From: Paraburkholderia tuberum STM678
GTDB taxonomy: Bacteria; Pseudomonadota; Gammaproteobacteria; Burkholderiales; Burkholderiaceae
Length of the DNA: 64,000 nt
Reading direction: 5' to 3'
NCBI RefSeq assembly: GCF_902833905.1
Contig: NZ_CADFGP010000025.1
Coordinates: 1 to 64,000 of the forward strand
A model generated the notes under the pieces. The model worked only from the letters and a program-made list of their open reading frames with translations. It ran no database searches and had not been told where the DNA came from. How positions within the stretch are numbered: the stretch's first letter is position 1; each line of letters opens with the position of its first letter. The position numbers and the translations under genes were made by a program. Positions 62,962-64,000 of this stretch are shown piece after piece.

Positions 62962-63489
62962 CTAGTGCTTCACAAAGTGCGTTATCGCCCAAGGCAACCA
63001 GAGCGGTAACAGAATTGCCGCGCTGCCACCCGCAGCAAGCGCGACCCCGTACGGCACCCCGCGCCGACAGGAAAAGAATGCAAGACCGCGCATTGGTCCG
63101 AAGCACGCAGCGGGATCGAGCCGACGTGTCGCGAGGCCAAGCAGTGCAACGAGCAATCCGGTCAAAGCGACCAGCATCAGCGTCGACGTCGCGACCAGCA
63201 GGTTGCTACCGACCCATAGGCCGATGGCTGCAACCAGCTTGACGTCTCCGCCGCCCAGCATGTTCATCAGGTAGAGTCCAACGCACAGCACACCTACTAC
63301 AGCCGCAACCAGCACATGCTCCCCGGTCGCAGACAACGACATTTGCGCGAGCACCGCATCGGCAAAGAACAGAATGGCGACCGCCAGTACGCCCTTGTTG
63401 GGCAAACGGCGGTCGCGTACATCCATCACTGCAAGCCACCCCAGCGTTCCCACCGCCGCCAGCCGGACCACGAGTGAAAGCACGGACAT
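62962..63489 (-). CDS. tadV: TadV/CpaA prepilin peptidase
   Basis: Aspartic prepilin peptidase (A24 family) that trims the Flp pilin, 175 residues, about five helices. The two catalytic Asp are in MDVRDRRLPN (about 23-26) and LGGGDVKLV (GxGD motif, about 82). It has no N-methyltransferase domain, as expected for the Tad type. AGAGG supports the ATG at 63489; a GTG two codons earlier is less likely. A 12-base C tract (minus strand) lies 39 bases upstream. Confidence 0.92.
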   Translation of the reverse strand: MSVLSLVVRLAAVGTLGWLAVMDVRDRRLPNKGVLAVAILFFADAVLAQMSLSATGEHVLVAAVVGVLCVGLYLMNMLGGGDVKLVAAIGLWVGSNLLVATSTLMLVALTGLLVALLGLATRRLDPAACFGPMRGLAFFSCRRGVPYGVALAAGGSAAILLPLWLPWAITHFVKH

Positions 63490-63528
63490 CGCCACCTCTC
63501 ATTGAACTCGCGAAACGCGGGTGAATTC

Positions 63529-63540
63529 GGGGGGGGGGGG
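63529..63540. repeat. Homopolymer tract, 12 G (C on coding strand)
   Basis: Twelve consecutive G at 63529-63540 (C12 in the sense of the tad operon), 13 bases past the flp stop and 39 bases before the tadV ATG. Tracts of this length are prone to slipped-strand mutation, so length may vary between cells. It is outside any reading frame. Confidence 0.9.
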
Positions 63541-63553
63541 AACCTTAATTTAA

Positions 63554-63736
63554 TTAGGTGGTTGCGCTAACAATCGTGCTGCTCAGATTCTGGAAGCCCG
63601 ACTGAAGCCCGCTCGAAAGAAAAGCGACGCCGGCGACGACTGCCGCCACGATGATCCCTGCCAGAATTGCGTACTCCAGCGCGGTCACGCCGCGCTCGTC
63701 GCGCGCGAACTTTTTGACGAATTGCCGAATTTTCAT
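63554..63736 (-). CDS. flp: Flp-type IVb major pilin
   Basis: Major pilin subunit, 60 residues. Short basic leader (MKIRQFVKKFARDERG), the processing site G/VTALEYAILAGIIVAAVVAGVAFL with the Glu-Tyr pair typical of Flp, then a short Gly/Ser/Phe tail (SGLQSGFQNLSSTI). TadV would cut after the Gly. GAGGGGG lies 5 bases upstream of the ATG. It is the first gene of the minus-strand tad operon. Confidence 0.95.
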   Translation of the reverse strand: MKIRQFVKKFARDERGVTALEYAILAGIIVAAVVAGVAFLSSGLQSGFQNLSSTIVSATT

Positions 63737-64000
63737 ATAGCCCCCTCAAAAATACTGTTGGTCAATAGCCAAGATTTTCCGGTCGTTGCGGACCAGCACT
63801 TATCGTAGCCGCGCGAACTGGATACCCCGGGCGGAAAAGACGGGAAAAACCCGCTCAATTCGGCTCATGGAATGCAACCAGGATTGAGTAAGATCCTTAC
63901 CGTCTCATCTTTTAACGGCAGGCATTTGGGAAACTTTACTGAATAAATGATTAGTGCATTCCCGGATTGCAAGAAGACTTGTAATTGACGCAATTATTAC
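63737..64000. other. Upstream region of flp
   Basis: A/T-rich sequence up to the window edge that should hold the main tad promoter. I see no clear sigma-70 pair, and no GG-N10-GC sigma-54 box in the part I checked. A short inverted repeat, CGGG-AAAAA-CCCG near 63840, is the only structure noted. Confidence 0.4.

Noticed and set aside
1..64000. tRNA, rRNA, CRISPR array or prophage integration site
   Set aside because: No cloverleaf, rRNA core or spaced direct-repeat array was noticed on reading; a covariance-model scan was not possible.

Overview
The window looks like a chromosomal segment of a high-GC betaproteobacterium of the Burkholderiaceae, most like Paraburkholderia. The evidence is strong G/C third-position bias, small families known mainly from Burkholderia (DUF4148, probable DUF2866), a CpaF/TadZ-type tad locus and a PaoABC-type aldehyde oxidoreductase. 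This placement rests on family recognition only; no search was run. No rRNA, tRNA or CRISPR array was seen.

Layout. 1-1509 is a complete IS701-family element with its CTAA target duplication; the transposase C-terminus is probably frameshifted. 1.8-21.4 kb is mostly housekeeping and single-gene units: DUF6232 protein, glycogen phosphorylase, DHA2-type MFS exporter, threonine aldolase, a LysM/LytM lipoprotein, a cupin, a DUF4148 protein, 6-phosphogluconate dehydrogenase, a DUF938 methyltransferase, a sirtuin, an SDR, a polysaccharide deacetylase, a DUF2252 protein, a Pr6Pr membrane protein, a CsbD-like protein, exonuclease III, a PhnA/YjdM protein with a structured leader, a spermidine-synthase-like remnant and a small ribbon-helix-helix protein.

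22.5-29.7 kb is the most unusual part. Six tightly packed genes resemble hydrogenase-4 subunits HyfB, C, E, F, G and I. The 'hydrogenase' large subunit has lost all four NiFe-binding cysteines and stops where a mature hydrogenase would end. The small subunit keeps its four Fe-S cysteines, and the membrane subunits keep their ion-translocation charges. No ferredoxin-like subunit or maturase is present here. This matches the poorly understood energy-converting-hydrogenase-related (Ehr) type, with a reduced subunit set. A divergent YoaK-like gene shares a palindromic control region with it.

29.9-34.6 kb encodes a periplasmic molybdenum aldehyde oxidoreductase (PaoABC-like) and a MocA-like cofactor cytidylyltransferase, followed by a LysR remnant. 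36-40 kb is a phosphonate biosynthesis operon: PEP mutase fused to a nucleotidyltransferase, phosphonopyruvate decarboxylase and 2-aminoethylphosphonate transaminase. It probably makes nucleotide-activated aminoethylphosphonate for decorating a glycan or lipid. 40.5-47.3 kb holds a chemoreceptor, a second-type FtsI/PBP, a diguanylate cyclase, a DUF2866-like protein, a DsbA-family isomerase and a LysE-type exporter.

47.4-63.7 kb is a complete flp/tad pilus locus on the minus strand (flp, tadV, cpaB, cpaC, cpaD, tadZ, tadA, tadB, tadC, tadD, three TadE/F/G-type genes). It continues by stop/start overlap into a GT87-type and a GtrB-type glycosyltransferase, with a GtrA-like flippase and a second GT87 gene facing it. 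A 12-base G tract lies between flp and tadV.
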